From an uncultured Muribaculaceae bacterium (GTDB lineage Bacteria; Bacteroidota; Bacteroidia; Bacteroidales; Muribaculaceae), in assembly GCA_910579305.1 (NCBI GenBank), contig CAJTTA010000002.1:1-64000 (forward strand): a DNA stretch of 64,000 nt. The letters are read 5' to 3'. Numbering within the stretch: the stretch's first letter is position 1; every line of letters starts with the position of its first letter. Of this stretch, positions 51,114-60,500 are shown in pieces. The position numbers were made by a program, and so were the translations under genes. The notes beneath the pieces are model-generated. The model had not been told where the DNA came from. It made no database searches and was given only the letters and a program-made list of their open reading frames with translations.

Positions 51114-54100
51114 ATGAGAAAACATCTATCCTTTCTTCTGGCTCTATGCATTTCTGCCATAGCGCCTCCGCTTCAGGCCAAAGAAGCCATGGGCTTTCTC
51201 ACCGGCAGTGCCTCCACTCTCACTCCCGGCCTCTATTCCTTCGACCTTGAGACCGGCACTGCTCTCACCAACATTGCTCCGATCTCTTATTTCCTCATGG
51301 GTGGCGCATATGCCGAGAAGAACTATTGGCTGATGCTATCCTACGATTCTTCGGGCAATCTCGGACAAAAATTCACCGTAATAAATCCTCTGACCGGCGA
51401 ACAGCTCAAGAGCTCAAATCAGAACTACGGGTGCACCGACATGACGTATGACCTTTCCACATCCAATCTCTACGGAATTCTCTACACCCGAGGCGGATCA
51501 CCCATACCCAATCAGCTCGTGTGCATATCCACGCCATCCGGAACATATACCTCTATAGCCACTCTCACCGACAAATTCATGGCTCTCGCCTGCGACCTCT
51601 GGGGCAATCTCTATGCCATGAACTCCTCCGGCACATTGCACCGCATCGACAAGAAAACTGGCGCTGCTACACCTATAGGCTCAACCGGGCTCTCAGCCTC
51701 CTCCGATGAAGTGCAGTCGATGGAATTCGATCGTGACTCAGGCAAGCTTTACTGGTCTTTTCTCGACCTTGAAGACGATACATGGATCGCCCAGATAGAT
51801 CCCGAGACCGGAGCCTTGATCGAACGGCACAAAGTAGAGAACAATGCCCTGCTCGGTGCCCTGCACATCCCATATGCCGAAGTAGGACTCTCGGCTCCAG
51901 GCCAGGTCTCGGAACTCACGAGCCTCATAGAAGATGAGAATGTGACTTTTTCCTGGAAAGCGCCCGCCGTGGCCGTAGACGGCTCTAATCTCTCCAATCC
52001 TCTCACTCTTGAAATACGCCGCGAGGGAAAGCTTGTAAAGAGCTTCAGCAATGTAACTCCTGGAGATGACGGCCGGTGGACTGATACATCAGTGCCCCAA
52101 GATACCGACGTCACATATGCATTCACATGCTATGAAGGAGAAAACCGCGGAGCCTCCAGATTCATAAGTGTACATGTGGGCGATGACGTGCCAGCACCTG
52201 TAAGCGACATCACTCTCACGGCAAGCGGCAACGAAACGGTTCTGACATGGCAGGCTCCATCCGTCGACTGCAACGGCGCTACTCTCGACCCTTCGAAACT
52301 TTCATATAAAATAATTCGTCACCCTGACAAGTATGTGACTGAGGGAATTACCGCCACATCATTCACCGACAGCAATATACCTCAGGCCAACCAGTATTCA
52401 TATACCGTAGTGCCCTGCAACCATATGGGAGAGGGTGACGGCTGCGACTCTAAGACAGTGATAGCAGGCCCTGCTATCACCGCCCCCTGGCAACCCCAGT
52501 TCAGCAATCCGGCCGAACGCTCTCAATTCCTCATCGTCGACGCCAATGAGGACAACAACACCTGGGCTCTCAAGGATGGTGCGATGCAGTTCTCCTGCAT
52601 GTATGGTGCCGGCAGCGACTGGCTCATAACAATGCCCATACATATGGAAAAGGATATGTCTTATAAACTCAAATGCAATATCGGCACTGCCGGCAGCTTT
52701 GGGCCTGAAGACTTCAAGATAACTCTTGGCACAGACTTCACTCCCGAAAGCCAGAATCTGCAGGAGATATTCAATCAAACCGGCATAACTTCTTCCAACG
52801 AGATCATAGAAAGAGTCATCACCGTTGAGGAGACAGGCGATTACACTATAGGCATGCAATGCTACACAGGTTCCTGGATGGGAATGTATCTCAATGTCTA
52901 CTCTCTGGAGATAGAGCCGGTGGGAGCCGTAGACCTCGCAATCAGCGCTCCTATCCGCGGAGAATTCCTCCCGTCGCTCGAGTCTCCCTATGACTACACT
53001 GTGACCGTATTCAACAATGGCACCGAGACTCAATCCGGCTTCAGCCTCTCTCTGATTGATGATAATGACAATGTGCTGGCCTCCAGCACCTCTGAAGCCA
53101 CTATAGCCCCCGGCGAATCAAAAGAATGCACCATTACGTGGACTCCCATGTCAGGCCGCGTGAAGCACCTGCGTGCGAAGGTGGAGAAAGAGGGTGACGT
53201 CAACAATGTCAACAACATCTCCGCCCCATTTGAAGTCATATTCCTCAACGAAGGGGAAGCCATAGCAAAATTCGGAGAGCATGACAGCGATCCGGGATTC
53301 TTCCCCTTCAGCTTCGATGATATATACAGCTTCGCCGAGTCAATCTACACTCAGGAAGAATTAGGAGTGGAAGGTGGCTTGATCAAGGAAATTTCCTGGG
53401 AATTCAACAACCCCGGCGCTCCGCTCCTTGACAAGGATGTGCAGGTGTACATGGCCAACACTTCTCACTCTCAAGTAATGAACGATTATCTTGCGGAAGA
53501 TGATATGATTTGCGTATTCTCGGGTAAAGCATCTTTCCCTTCAGGGCAAAACCGTCTTACCATCACACTCTCCGAGCCATTCCCCTATGCAGGAGGCAAC
53601 CTCGCCATATTGACCAAGAAAATCAAAGATCCTGAGACTGGCATACGTGTGACATATCACGCCCAGAATTTCCCCGACATCCCCCGCACTGCAATCGTAG
53701 TGAACAGCACCGGCATAATCTCTCCCCGTGAGATGCTCAAGTCATCAATGCTGCCATGCCTGAGGCTCAAGCTTGACACCGACGGTGGCGCAAGCCTCTC
53801 CGGCACCGTATCTTGCCAGGGAGCGGCCGTGGCAGGAGCATGCGTATCAATCGACGGCAAAATGACCGACGCAATCACCGACGTAGCAGGACACTATCAC
53901 TTCAACTGGCTTCCCGCCGACACTTATGATATATCAGTCGTTCCGGCCGATTACACTTATCTCTCAGGCTCTGCTTCCACCAGTCTGGAAAAATCAGAAA
54001 AAGGGAATCTTGACATAAATATCGCACCGCGTCCTTCCTGCCGCCTCTCAGGCACTGTCAGCGACCAGCTCGGCAATCCTGTGCCCGGAGCCTCCGTCAA

Positions 54101-55286
54101 CTTCTCAGGATGGGCATCGCATAAGACTATTGCCGACAATCAGGGCAATTTCTCTTTCGACAAGATATACGCCGTAGACAATGCATCGTTCACCATATAT
54201 GCCTACGGATATAAGAAAGGAATGCACAGTCTTGACTTCGCAGCCGACCCTGACAACAGTTCCGTCAATATGACTATAGAGGCCATACACAATCCGGTGG
54301 CCTCCGCCTGGACAAGACTCGATGAAAACTCTCCCGTTATCTATTGGGAACCGGTGAATTTCAGCTATGACATAGCGGCCGACAATGGCACACCTGCAAG
54401 TGTGTCGGAGCTTGAGACAGGGGGCAACTACCTGCTCGGAAAGCAATTCGATGGCCCGCTGATGATAGACAAAATCATGTGGCACAGCGGAGAATGCTCT
54501 ACAGGCACCGTAAGCTATGTAAACCTCTACATCTATGCTCTTAATGAGCAAGGCCAGCCTCAGTCGCTTCTCATGAGCCAGGAGAATTATCCCAATGAGG
54601 AGAATGCCTGGAACGAATTCTTCATTCAGGATATAATGGATGAGCCTTTATACGCTCCTTATGGATGCCTGGTGGCAATCGGAGCGGAAAGCACCCTGGC
54701 CTTGTCGGAAGATGGCTCTCACTTGCCCGGATGCTACATCATCGACCAGCTCGGAGGAGCATATGCACCTCTGTCTGATGATGACGGGGCTGTCAACCTG
54801 CTCATAAGAATCAGCGCCGCGCATGTCTCCCCCGACTCAGAAGCTGTCGCGCCGGCTGTGACATATAATGTATATCGTCTGCTTAAGGAGGATAAGGATA
54901 ACGATACGTCCCACTCCTTGATATATGACGCATGCGCAACAGCCGATCCGGTGAGGGATGCCGACTGGTTAAAATTGCCTGACAACGACTACATCTACGC
55001 AGTCGAAGCTGTGTATCCCGACGGCGTGGCCACTCAGCGATGCTTCACTGCCGCAATCTCTCATTCAGGCATCATGACCCCTGTGGCAGAGGGATTAAGC
55101 CTCATTGCCTCTGACGGATGTCTCACAGTAAGCAGCAGCCATGACAGCTTTATCGAGATATTCACTGCAGCAGGCATGCGCTGCGCAGCCACCAATGTGC
55201 ATGCAGGAGACAGCCGCATACCGCTCGCACCCGGTATATATCTGGTGAAAGCTGACGGCAACGTATGCAAAGTAATCGTGAAATAA
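51114..55286 (+). CDS. Large multidomain secreted protein with T9SS-like tail
   Basis: A 1390-residue exported protein; signal peptide 1-22 (ending PPLQA). Residues about 27-255 are propeller-like, with repeats such as SFDLETGTAL and QIDPETGALIE. Two fibronectin type III-like domains follow (about 262-355 and 358-452), then a jelly-roll module (460-602), a CARDB-like domain (606-710), a further beta module to about 890, two carboxypeptidase-regulatory-like domains (LSGTVSCQGAAVAGA near 895; LSGTVSDQLGNPVPGA near 978), another jelly-roll and fibronectin-like segment, and a T9SS-like tail (about 1325-1390: EIFTAAGMRCA...PGIYLVKADG). No catalytic motif was recognised, so a surface scaffold or binding role is likely. 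It follows a Crp/Fnr gene and has an FNR-type site in its promoter. Confidence 0.82.
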   Translation: MRKHLSFLLALCISAIAPPLQAKEAMGFLTGSASTLTPGLYSFDLETGTALTNIAPISYFLMGGAYAEKNYWLMLSYDSSGNLGQKFTVINPLTGEQLKSSNQNYGCTDMTYDLSTSNLYGILYTRGGSPIPNQLVCISTPSGTYTSIATLTDKFMALACDLWGNLYAMNSSGTLHRIDKKTGAATPIGSTGLSASSDEVQSMEFDRDSGKLYWSFLDLEDDTWIAQIDPETGALIERHKVENNALLGALHIPYAEVGLSAPGQVSELTSLIEDENVTFSWKAPAVAVDGSNLSNPLTLEIRREGKLVKSFSNVTPGDDGRWTDTSVPQDTDVTYAFTCYEGENRGASRFISVHVGDDVPAPVSDITLTASGNETVLTWQAPSVDCNGATLDPSKLSYKIIRHPDKYVTEGITATSFTDSNIPQANQYSYTVVPCNHMGEGDGCDSKTVIAGPAITAPWQPQFSNPAERSQFLIVDANEDNNTWALKDGAMQFSCMYGAGSDWLITMPIHMEKDMSYKLKCNIGTAGSFGPEDFKITLGTDFTPESQNLQEIFNQTGITSSNEIIERVITVEETGDYTIGMQCYTGSWMGMYLNVYSLEIEPVGAVDLAISAPIRGEFLPSLESPYDYTVTVFNNGTETQSGFSLSLIDDNDNVLASSTSEATIAPGESKECTITWTPMSGRVKHLRAKVEKEGDVNNVNNISAPFEVIFLNEGEAIAKFGEHDSDPGFFPFSFDDIYSFAESIYTQEELGVEGGLIKEISWEFNNPGAPLLDKDVQVYMANTSHSQVMNDYLAEDDMICVFSGKASFPSGQNRLTITLSEPFPYAGGNLAILTKKIKDPETGIRVTYHAQNFPDIPRTAIVVNSTGIISPREMLKSSMLPCLRLKLDTDGGASLSGTVSCQGAAVAGACVSIDGKMTDAITDVAGHYHFNWLPADTYDISVVPADYTYLSGSASTSLEKSEKGNLDINIAPRPSCRLSGTVSDQLGNPVPGASVNFSGWASHKTIADNQGNFSFDKIYAVDNASFTIYAYGYKKGMHSLDFAADPDNSSVNMTIEAIHNPVASAWTRLDENSPVIYWEPVNFSYDIAADNGTPASVSELETGGNYLLGKQFDGPLMIDKIMWHSGECSTGTVSYVNLYIYALNEQGQPQSLLMSQENYPNEENAWNEFFIQDIMDEPLYAPYGCLVAIGAESTLALSEDGSHLPGCYIIDQLGGAYAPLSDDDGAVNLLIRISAAHVSPDSEAVAPAVTYNVYRLLKEDKDNDTSHSLIYDACATADPVRDADWLKLPDNDYIYAVEAVYPDGVATQRCFTAAISHSGIMTPVAEGLSLIASDGCLTVSSSHDSFIEIFTAAGMRCAATNVHAGDSRIPLAPGIYLVKADGNVCKVIVK

Positions 55287-55311
55287 CAATTTAGAGACAG
55301 AATAAAAAACG

Positions 55312-55348
55312 GGAGAGACCGCATCGTAGGTAACGATGCGGTCTCTCC
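55312..55348. terminator. Bidirectional terminator between the 51.1 kb gene and typA
   Basis: A 15-bp perfect stem GGAGAGACCGCATCG / CGATGCGGTCTCTCC (55312-55326, 55334-55348), seven-base loop. On the minus strand it is followed by CGTTTTTTATT, a canonical end for typA; on the plus strand by TATTTAAT. Confidence 0.88.
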
Positions 55349-55371
55349 TATTTAATGTTATTTATTATTAT

Positions 55372-57168
55372 TCAGCGATTGGCGCGCTTGCGCTCCAGCT
55401 CATCGAGAATGATCTTGCGCAGACGTATGTGATGAGGCGTCACCTCCACATATTCATCCTCCTTTATATACTCAAGAGCCTCTTCAAGGCTGAACACCAC
55501 CGGAGGCACTATGCGAGCCTTGTCATCGGCGCCGCTGGCACGCATATTGGTGAGCTTCTTACTCTTGGTGACATTCACCACAATATCATTATCCTTGGCG
55601 TTCTCGCCCACTACCTGGCCGGCATACACCTCTTCCTGAGGGAAGATGAAGAAGCGGCCGCGATCCTGAAGCTTGTCTATGGCATAGGCAAAGGCGGTGC
55701 CCGCCTCAAGAGCGATAAGCGAGCCGTTAGTGCGCCGCTCTATATCACCCTTCCATGGCTGATACTCCATGAACCTGTGAGCCATTATAGCCTCTCCGGC
55801 AGTGGCAGTGAGCACATTGTTGCGCAAGCCTATGATGCCTCGCGAAGGAATGGCAAACTCTATGTGCTGGCGGTCACCATGGGTCTCCATGCTGAGTATA
55901 TCACCTTTACGACGCGTGACCATGTCAATGATCTTCGAAGCATACTCATCAGGCACATCCACTGTAAGAGCCTCTACCGGCTCACACTTATGTCCGTCAA
56001 TCTCCTTGACTATGACCTGCGGCTGTCCCACCTGTAACTCGTAGCCCTCGCGGCGCATGGTCTCGATCAGCACCGAGAGATGAAGCACTCCGCGGCCGAA
56101 CACAGTCCACACGTCACGCTCGGGATCCTTCTCCACCCGCAGAGCGAGATTGCGGTCAAGCTCCTTGGTAAGCCTGTCGCCTATATGGCGTGAAGTCACA
56201 TACTTGCCATCCTTGCCGAAGAAAGGTGAATCATTGATGGTGAACGTCATCGACATTGTAGGCTCGTCAATGGCAATGCGGGGAAGAGCCTCCGGCCTGT
56301 CGGGCAGAGTGACCGTGTCGCCTATCTCAAAATTAGTAAGACCTACGATTGCACATATGTCTCCTGAAGAGGCCTCGCTCACTTTCTTGCGCCCCATGCC
56401 CTCAAAAACGTGCAACTCCTTGATGCGCTGCTTCTCCACAGAACCATCCTTCTTCACAAGGCCCACGTCCATGCCTTCACGCAAAGTGCCGCGATGCACA
56501 CGGCCTATGGCTATGCGTCCCACATAGCTTGAGAAGTCGAGCGACGTTATGAGCATCTGGGCATCACCCTCAAGCTGCTCGGGAGCGGGTATGTATTTCA
56601 CTATGGCATCCAGCACGGCGGTGATATCCTCGGCAGGCTTGCGCCAGTCGGTGCTCATCCAGCCTTGCTTGGCCGAGCCATACAGAGTGGGAAAATCGAG
56701 TTGCTCCTCCGTGGCATCGAGATTGAACATAAGATCAAACACCATTTCCTGCACTTCATCGGGACGGCAGTTGGGTTTATCCACCTTATTTATCACCACC
56801 ACGGGCTTCAGGCCGAGAGACAAAGCCTTCTGCAACACGAAGCGGGTCTGGGGCATGGGCCCTTCAAAAGCATCTACCAGCAGCAGACAACCATCTGCCA
56901 TATTAAGCACACGCTCCACTTCTCCGCCGAAATCGGCGTGACCCGGAGTGTCGATAATATTGATTTTAGTCCCTTTATAATTGATGGATACATTCTTGGA
57001 CAGAATCGTAATGCCACGCTCACGCTCCAGGTCGTTGTTATCAAGAATAAGCTCGCCTGTGGCCTGATTGTCGCGGAAGAGATGACCGGCCAGGAGCATT
57101 TTGTCTACAAGGGTAGTTTTGCCGTGGTCTACGTGGGCAATGATTGCAATATTGCGGATGTCCTGCAT
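55372..57168 (-). CDS. typA: Translational GTPase TypA/BipA
   Basis: A 598-residue ribosome-associated GTPase. G1 is AHVDHGKTT (11-19), the G2 threonine lies in ERERGITI, G3 is DTPGHADF, G4 NKVDK. EF-G-like domains III and V and the BipA-specific C-terminal domain (ELVNTMRASG-type region: KKLTNMRASGADDK, then EYVEVTPHHIRLRK) complete it. It helps 50S assembly and stress or low-temperature growth in other bacteria. The start MQDIRN is chosen at 57168; the upstream frame would cross the promoter region. Confidence 0.96.
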   Translation of the reverse strand: MQDIRNIAIIAHVDHGKTTLVDKMLLAGHLFRDNQATGELILDNNDLERERGITILSKNVSINYKGTKINIIDTPGHADFGGEVERVLNMADGCLLLVDAFEGPMPQTRFVLQKALSLGLKPVVVINKVDKPNCRPDEVQEMVFDLMFNLDATEEQLDFPTLYGSAKQGWMSTDWRKPAEDITAVLDAIVKYIPAPEQLEGDAQMLITSLDFSSYVGRIAIGRVHRGTLREGMDVGLVKKDGSVEKQRIKELHVFEGMGRKKVSEASSGDICAIVGLTNFEIGDTVTLPDRPEALPRIAIDEPTMSMTFTINDSPFFGKDGKYVTSRHIGDRLTKELDRNLALRVEKDPERDVWTVFGRGVLHLSVLIETMRREGYELQVGQPQVIVKEIDGHKCEPVEALTVDVPDEYASKIIDMVTRRKGDILSMETHGDRQHIEFAIPSRGIIGLRNNVLTATAGEAIMAHRFMEYQPWKGDIERRTNGSLIALEAGTAFAYAIDKLQDRGRFFIFPQEEVYAGQVVGENAKDNDIVVNVTKSKKLTNMRASGADDKARIVPPVVFSLEEALEYIKEDEYVEVTPHHIRLRKIILDELERKRANR

Positions 57169-57236
57169 ATATAGAGAAGTTTGTTTAAAGTAAGCGGTCG
57201 CGTCACGCGACAGTCGCCTCCCAATATTCAAACTGC

Positions 57237-57244
57237 AAAATTAC
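57237..57244 (-). promoter_or_regulatory. -7 element of typA
   Basis: TAATTTTG on the minus strand, predicted start near 57233, leader of about 65 bases. No good -33 element was seen. Confidence 0.5.
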
Positions 57245-57281
57245 GAAAAAGTTACGAGATTAACACGGCATATGACAAAAA

Positions 57282-57330
57282 ATCAATCCTGCACCCCCCG
57301 GGAGTTTACACCGGTGTGCAGGATTGATTA
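57282..57330 (-). terminator. Terminator of the second M6 protease gene
   Basis: A 14-bp perfect stem AATCAATCCTGCAC / GTGCAGGATTGATT (57282-57295, 57317-57330), loop of 21 bases, with GATTTTTTGT following on the minus strand, 29 bases past the stop. Confidence 0.82.
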
Positions 57331-57358
57331 TATTTACGGACTACCCGTCAGCAGTCAA

Positions 57359-60211
57359 TCAATAACGTATGGTGACACCCCGGTCGCCACACTTCACGAC
57401 ATATATTCCGGGGGCCGGGAGAGTGAACGCGCCTGTGTGATTGACCGTGAGCACCGCTCCGTCAATGGTATAGACGCTGTATGGCTCGGCGGCATCAGTG
57501 CGCAGCACTCCGCCTGTCACTACAAATACAGGGGTCTTGCCTGAAGCCTCCACCCTATCCACACCGGATTCACTCAGAGTGCGGAAGCGCACGATCTGTG
57601 AGGGGCGGGTAGATCCGGCCGCGTCGGAAGCCGTGAGCCAGGCCACATAATCAGTCAGGCGCTCCAGTCCTTTCACTGTGTGGGAAGTGCCATCCACGGC
57701 CTTTGCGTCATATCCGGGCAGAGGGGTGGTTGAGACAGATCCGCGTGTCTTCACCTTGATGTCATCCATATTCAGAGTGAGGTCGGCAGAGGAGTAGGAG
57801 AATATACACATCCACTGGCGCACACCGTCGGGGAAGTCGGCCACTTTCACATCCACGCCGTTTTTGGAGTTGGGTATATCTGTCACATCTGTAATATGAG
57901 TGAGTGCGCCATTCTCAGCCACAGCATAGAACGTGAGTTTGAACTTGGCGTTGTTGCGGTTGATACGGGCCCAGAACTCAATCTCCGCTATATCCTCATC
58001 ATAGATTCCGGAGAGAATGTTGGCCTGCTGATAATCAAACTTTATAGAGGGGGTAGCCATGCCTGAATAGTCCTGGCGGTCATCAAAGCCACCGGGCAGG
58101 AGCCATTCAAGGGGATACTTGTTATTGTCGAATGACACGGTCTCAGCAGTAGTATAAGCGCCTTCGGTGCGTGTGCCTACAGTGAGCGCATAACCTGTAG
58201 CGCCCTCTATCGCGGGCCATGTCATCTCGGCCGTCACGTCATCGGGAGTCACAAACAGAGCAGGCTGTGCATCCTGGAATGATGCGGCCAGAGTATTATA
58301 GACACCTACTGCGCTTCTTGAAGCGTTCTGCTTATTGCGGGCATATACCTCCACTATATATGTGGTGGATTCGGAGAGATCCGAGAGTTTCACAGAAGTA
58401 TCCTTGCCAAGGTCAAGCATGGTGTAGCCCTTGAGAGGCTCTATGATAATGTCGCCGAAAAGAGGATCGATCATGCGGCTGTATACATTCACATTATAAC
58501 CCTCGGCATCTTCCACGGCCGGCCATTTCACTTCAAGATAACTTGCAGAGCTGGCGGTGAGGCGCACTTCAGGCGAAGCAATGAAGAGAGGATCGCTGTC
58601 ATCGGGAGTACCGGCCTTGAAGCTTATCACACCTCCCACACTCTCCTCTATATCGGTGAGAGGAAGACTGGAGGCAGTCTTATCCCAGTTGCAGAAGGCC
58701 GGCACGGTGGTAGAGGTGAACGATGTTATGGTCTTGGTGCCGGGGAAGACATCGGAGTCACGGGTTCCTTCGCTCTGTGTGCCGTCGGCCTCTATTATAT
58801 CCACATATTGGTGGCCGGGAGTATTATTGACAACATTCTGGTTCCACACCGCCTTGTTGAAATCTATATGCCACACCAGCATACCGTGGCCGGGAATAAA
58901 CTTATCCCATCCCTCCTGCTGGCGATTCTCAAACAGGTAATACTCCGTGGGGCGATTCTTGTCAAGCGTCATCTTGTAGACATTGCCGCCACTGGAGAGC
59001 GAATACATGTTGATTTCCGTAGGTTCAGTGATGTCGATAGGTTTCAGCCACTCCATGGCATAACGCTCATATGCAGAGAAATTGGGCGGAGTGCGGCCAT
59101 TGTTGTTATAGGAGCCATGATCCATGGCCGAGTATGAACCGGGAGTGAAAGAGTTGGTATATGTGATGGCATACATGTCAGGCTGTCCGAGCACATGGCC
59201 GAACTCATGACAGAACGTGCCTATGCCGGCAAATTCAGGGGTGTCAAGCGAGGGACGGAAATTCAGCTCATTGGAGCATGCATATCTATTGATCTTCACC
59301 CCATCGAGCACCGGAGGCGTATCCGCATATTCTATGCTCCAGGAATGCGGCCACACACAATTAGGCAGATTGCTGTCATTCTCTCCGTTTCCGGCATAGA
59401 AGATATACACGTTATCCACCAAGCCATCGCCGTTGGTGTCATACTGAGAGAAATCCACCTCCGCATCCAGAATCTGACAGGCGTCTATCACCATCTGGTA
59501 AGCACGCGCATCGCTGCCTGTCGATCCGTTGCTGCCATAGTAGGCACGATCATGAGGGAGCTGCACCGGGCCATAGACGTCAAACTGCGGAGTGTATATG
59601 CCTCTGCTCTGATCGCGGTAGAAATCCAAAGCCGAGCCTGTGGCCCCGTAATTGGAATATCCCGGCTGGGTCATGGCATTGACCATCTCCGTATGCGGAT
59701 CCGGGCAATAGGAGAACTTAACATCCGTATAGTTCACGAGGATCACAAGCACATGCGGCGAGCCGGTCGTGGGCACCTTGCGAAGGTCATGACCATCTGC
59801 ATTGTCATAGATACCGGCCGATACCGCGCGGGCCGGCGCCATCGCCTGACTGTAGTGGTTACGGGCGAGAGGACTGGTCTGAGCCATGCGCTGCATACTC
59901 TCGAATGCCCGGGCCGGCTCAAAATCGTTTTTGAGTTCCGGCTTGATGGTGAAATCTCCGGGAGTAAATTTGCTCAAAGACCCGTCATTGCTCACGACCC
60001 TATACCAGCCGTCGGCATCCTGACGCACGATAAGGCCGGCGTCGGTGACAAAAAATGAGCAGACTTCATCGCCACGATGAGAGAGCACAAGAGTTGTGCC
60101 GTCGGGCTGCGTGACAGTCATAGGCCGCGGATCGGCCGGCACTGCCCAGGCAATGGAGGCACTGCCGGCAAGCACACTCGCACAAAGAAGGCGGTGGAAA
60201 GTTTTATTCAT
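57359..60211 (-). CDS. M6-family secreted zinc metalloprotease with fibronectin-like domains
   Basis: A 950-residue exported protease; signal peptide 1-23 (ending IAWAV). The propeptide start VTQPDGTTLVLSHRGDE parallels that of the 17.2 kb protease. The catalytic domain has HEFGH at 335-339 followed by VLGQPDMY, and a calcium-type loop DTNGDGLVDN at 258-267. Two fibronectin-like segments (about 560-650 and 830-900) flank a jelly-roll-like module (about 690-820: YPLEWLLPGGFDDR...). The tail (SVYTIDGAVLTV...PAPGIYVVKCGD) is T9SS-like. Probably an extracellular protease for host or dietary protein. It stands alone with its own promoter and terminator. Confidence 0.88.
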   Translation of the reverse strand: MNKTFHRLLCASVLAGSASIAWAVPADPRPMTVTQPDGTTLVLSHRGDEVCSFFVTDAGLIVRQDADGWYRVVSNDGSLSKFTPGDFTIKPELKNDFEPARAFESMQRMAQTSPLARNHYSQAMAPARAVSAGIYDNADGHDLRKVPTTGSPHVLVILVNYTDVKFSYCPDPHTEMVNAMTQPGYSNYGATGSALDFYRDQSRGIYTPQFDVYGPVQLPHDRAYYGSNGSTGSDARAYQMVIDACQILDAEVDFSQYDTNGDGLVDNVYIFYAGNGENDSNLPNCVWPHSWSIEYADTPPVLDGVKINRYACSNELNFRPSLDTPEFAGIGTFCHEFGHVLGQPDMYAITYTNSFTPGSYSAMDHGSYNNNGRTPPNFSAYERYAMEWLKPIDITEPTEINMYSLSSGGNVYKMTLDKNRPTEYYLFENRQQEGWDKFIPGHGMLVWHIDFNKAVWNQNVVNNTPGHQYVDIIEADGTQSEGTRDSDVFPGTKTITSFTSTTVPAFCNWDKTASSLPLTDIEESVGGVISFKAGTPDDSDPLFIASPEVRLTASSASYLEVKWPAVEDAEGYNVNVYSRMIDPLFGDIIIEPLKGYTMLDLGKDTSVKLSDLSESTTYIVEVYARNKQNASRSAVGVYNTLAASFQDAQPALFVTPDDVTAEMTWPAIEGATGYALTVGTRTEGAYTTAETVSFDNNKYPLEWLLPGGFDDRQDYSGMATPSIKFDYQQANILSGIYDEDIAEIEFWARINRNNAKFKLTFYAVAENGALTHITDVTDIPNSKNGVDVKVADFPDGVRQWMCIFSYSSADLTLNMDDIKVKTRGSVSTTPLPGYDAKAVDGTSHTVKGLERLTDYVAWLTASDAAGSTRPSQIVRFRTLSESGVDRVEASGKTPVFVVTGGVLRTDAAEPYSVYTIDGAVLTVNHTGAFTLPAPGIYVVKCGDRGVTIRY

Positions 60212-60351
60212 ATCAAGAAGTATTATGTTTTTTGTAAGCGTAGTAAATAAGTTATAATTATAGTGGTATCAGATTTTTATGTCTCCTTTTCCGACAATCT
60301 CGGAATTTAATGATTGAATCCTCACGAATGCCGATGATTACTTAGCAGTCG

Positions 60352-60359
60352 CAAAGGTA
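60352..60359 (-). promoter_or_regulatory. -7 element of the second M6 protease gene
   Basis: TACCTTTG on the minus strand with no TTTG at the -33 position; predicted leader of about 137 bases. Weak -33 may indicate activator dependence. Confidence 0.5.
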
Positions 60360-60423
60360 AGTGAAAAACACGAGGAGTAAAAATTTTATTGCAAAAAAAT
60401 TTCCGCAAACATTGCATTTTTTG

Positions 60424-60431
60424 TAACTTCG
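60424..60431 (+). promoter_or_regulatory. -7 element for folP-cdaA
   Basis: TAACTTCG, the same one-base variant seen in the EamA promoter, with TTTC 20 bases upstream. Predicted leader of about 66 bases. Confidence 0.45.
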
Positions 60432-60500
60432 CGTGATATATAACATAGATTAACAACCCTCTCCATACCATAACTCCATAAGTGGCGTTACTCAAAAAGC

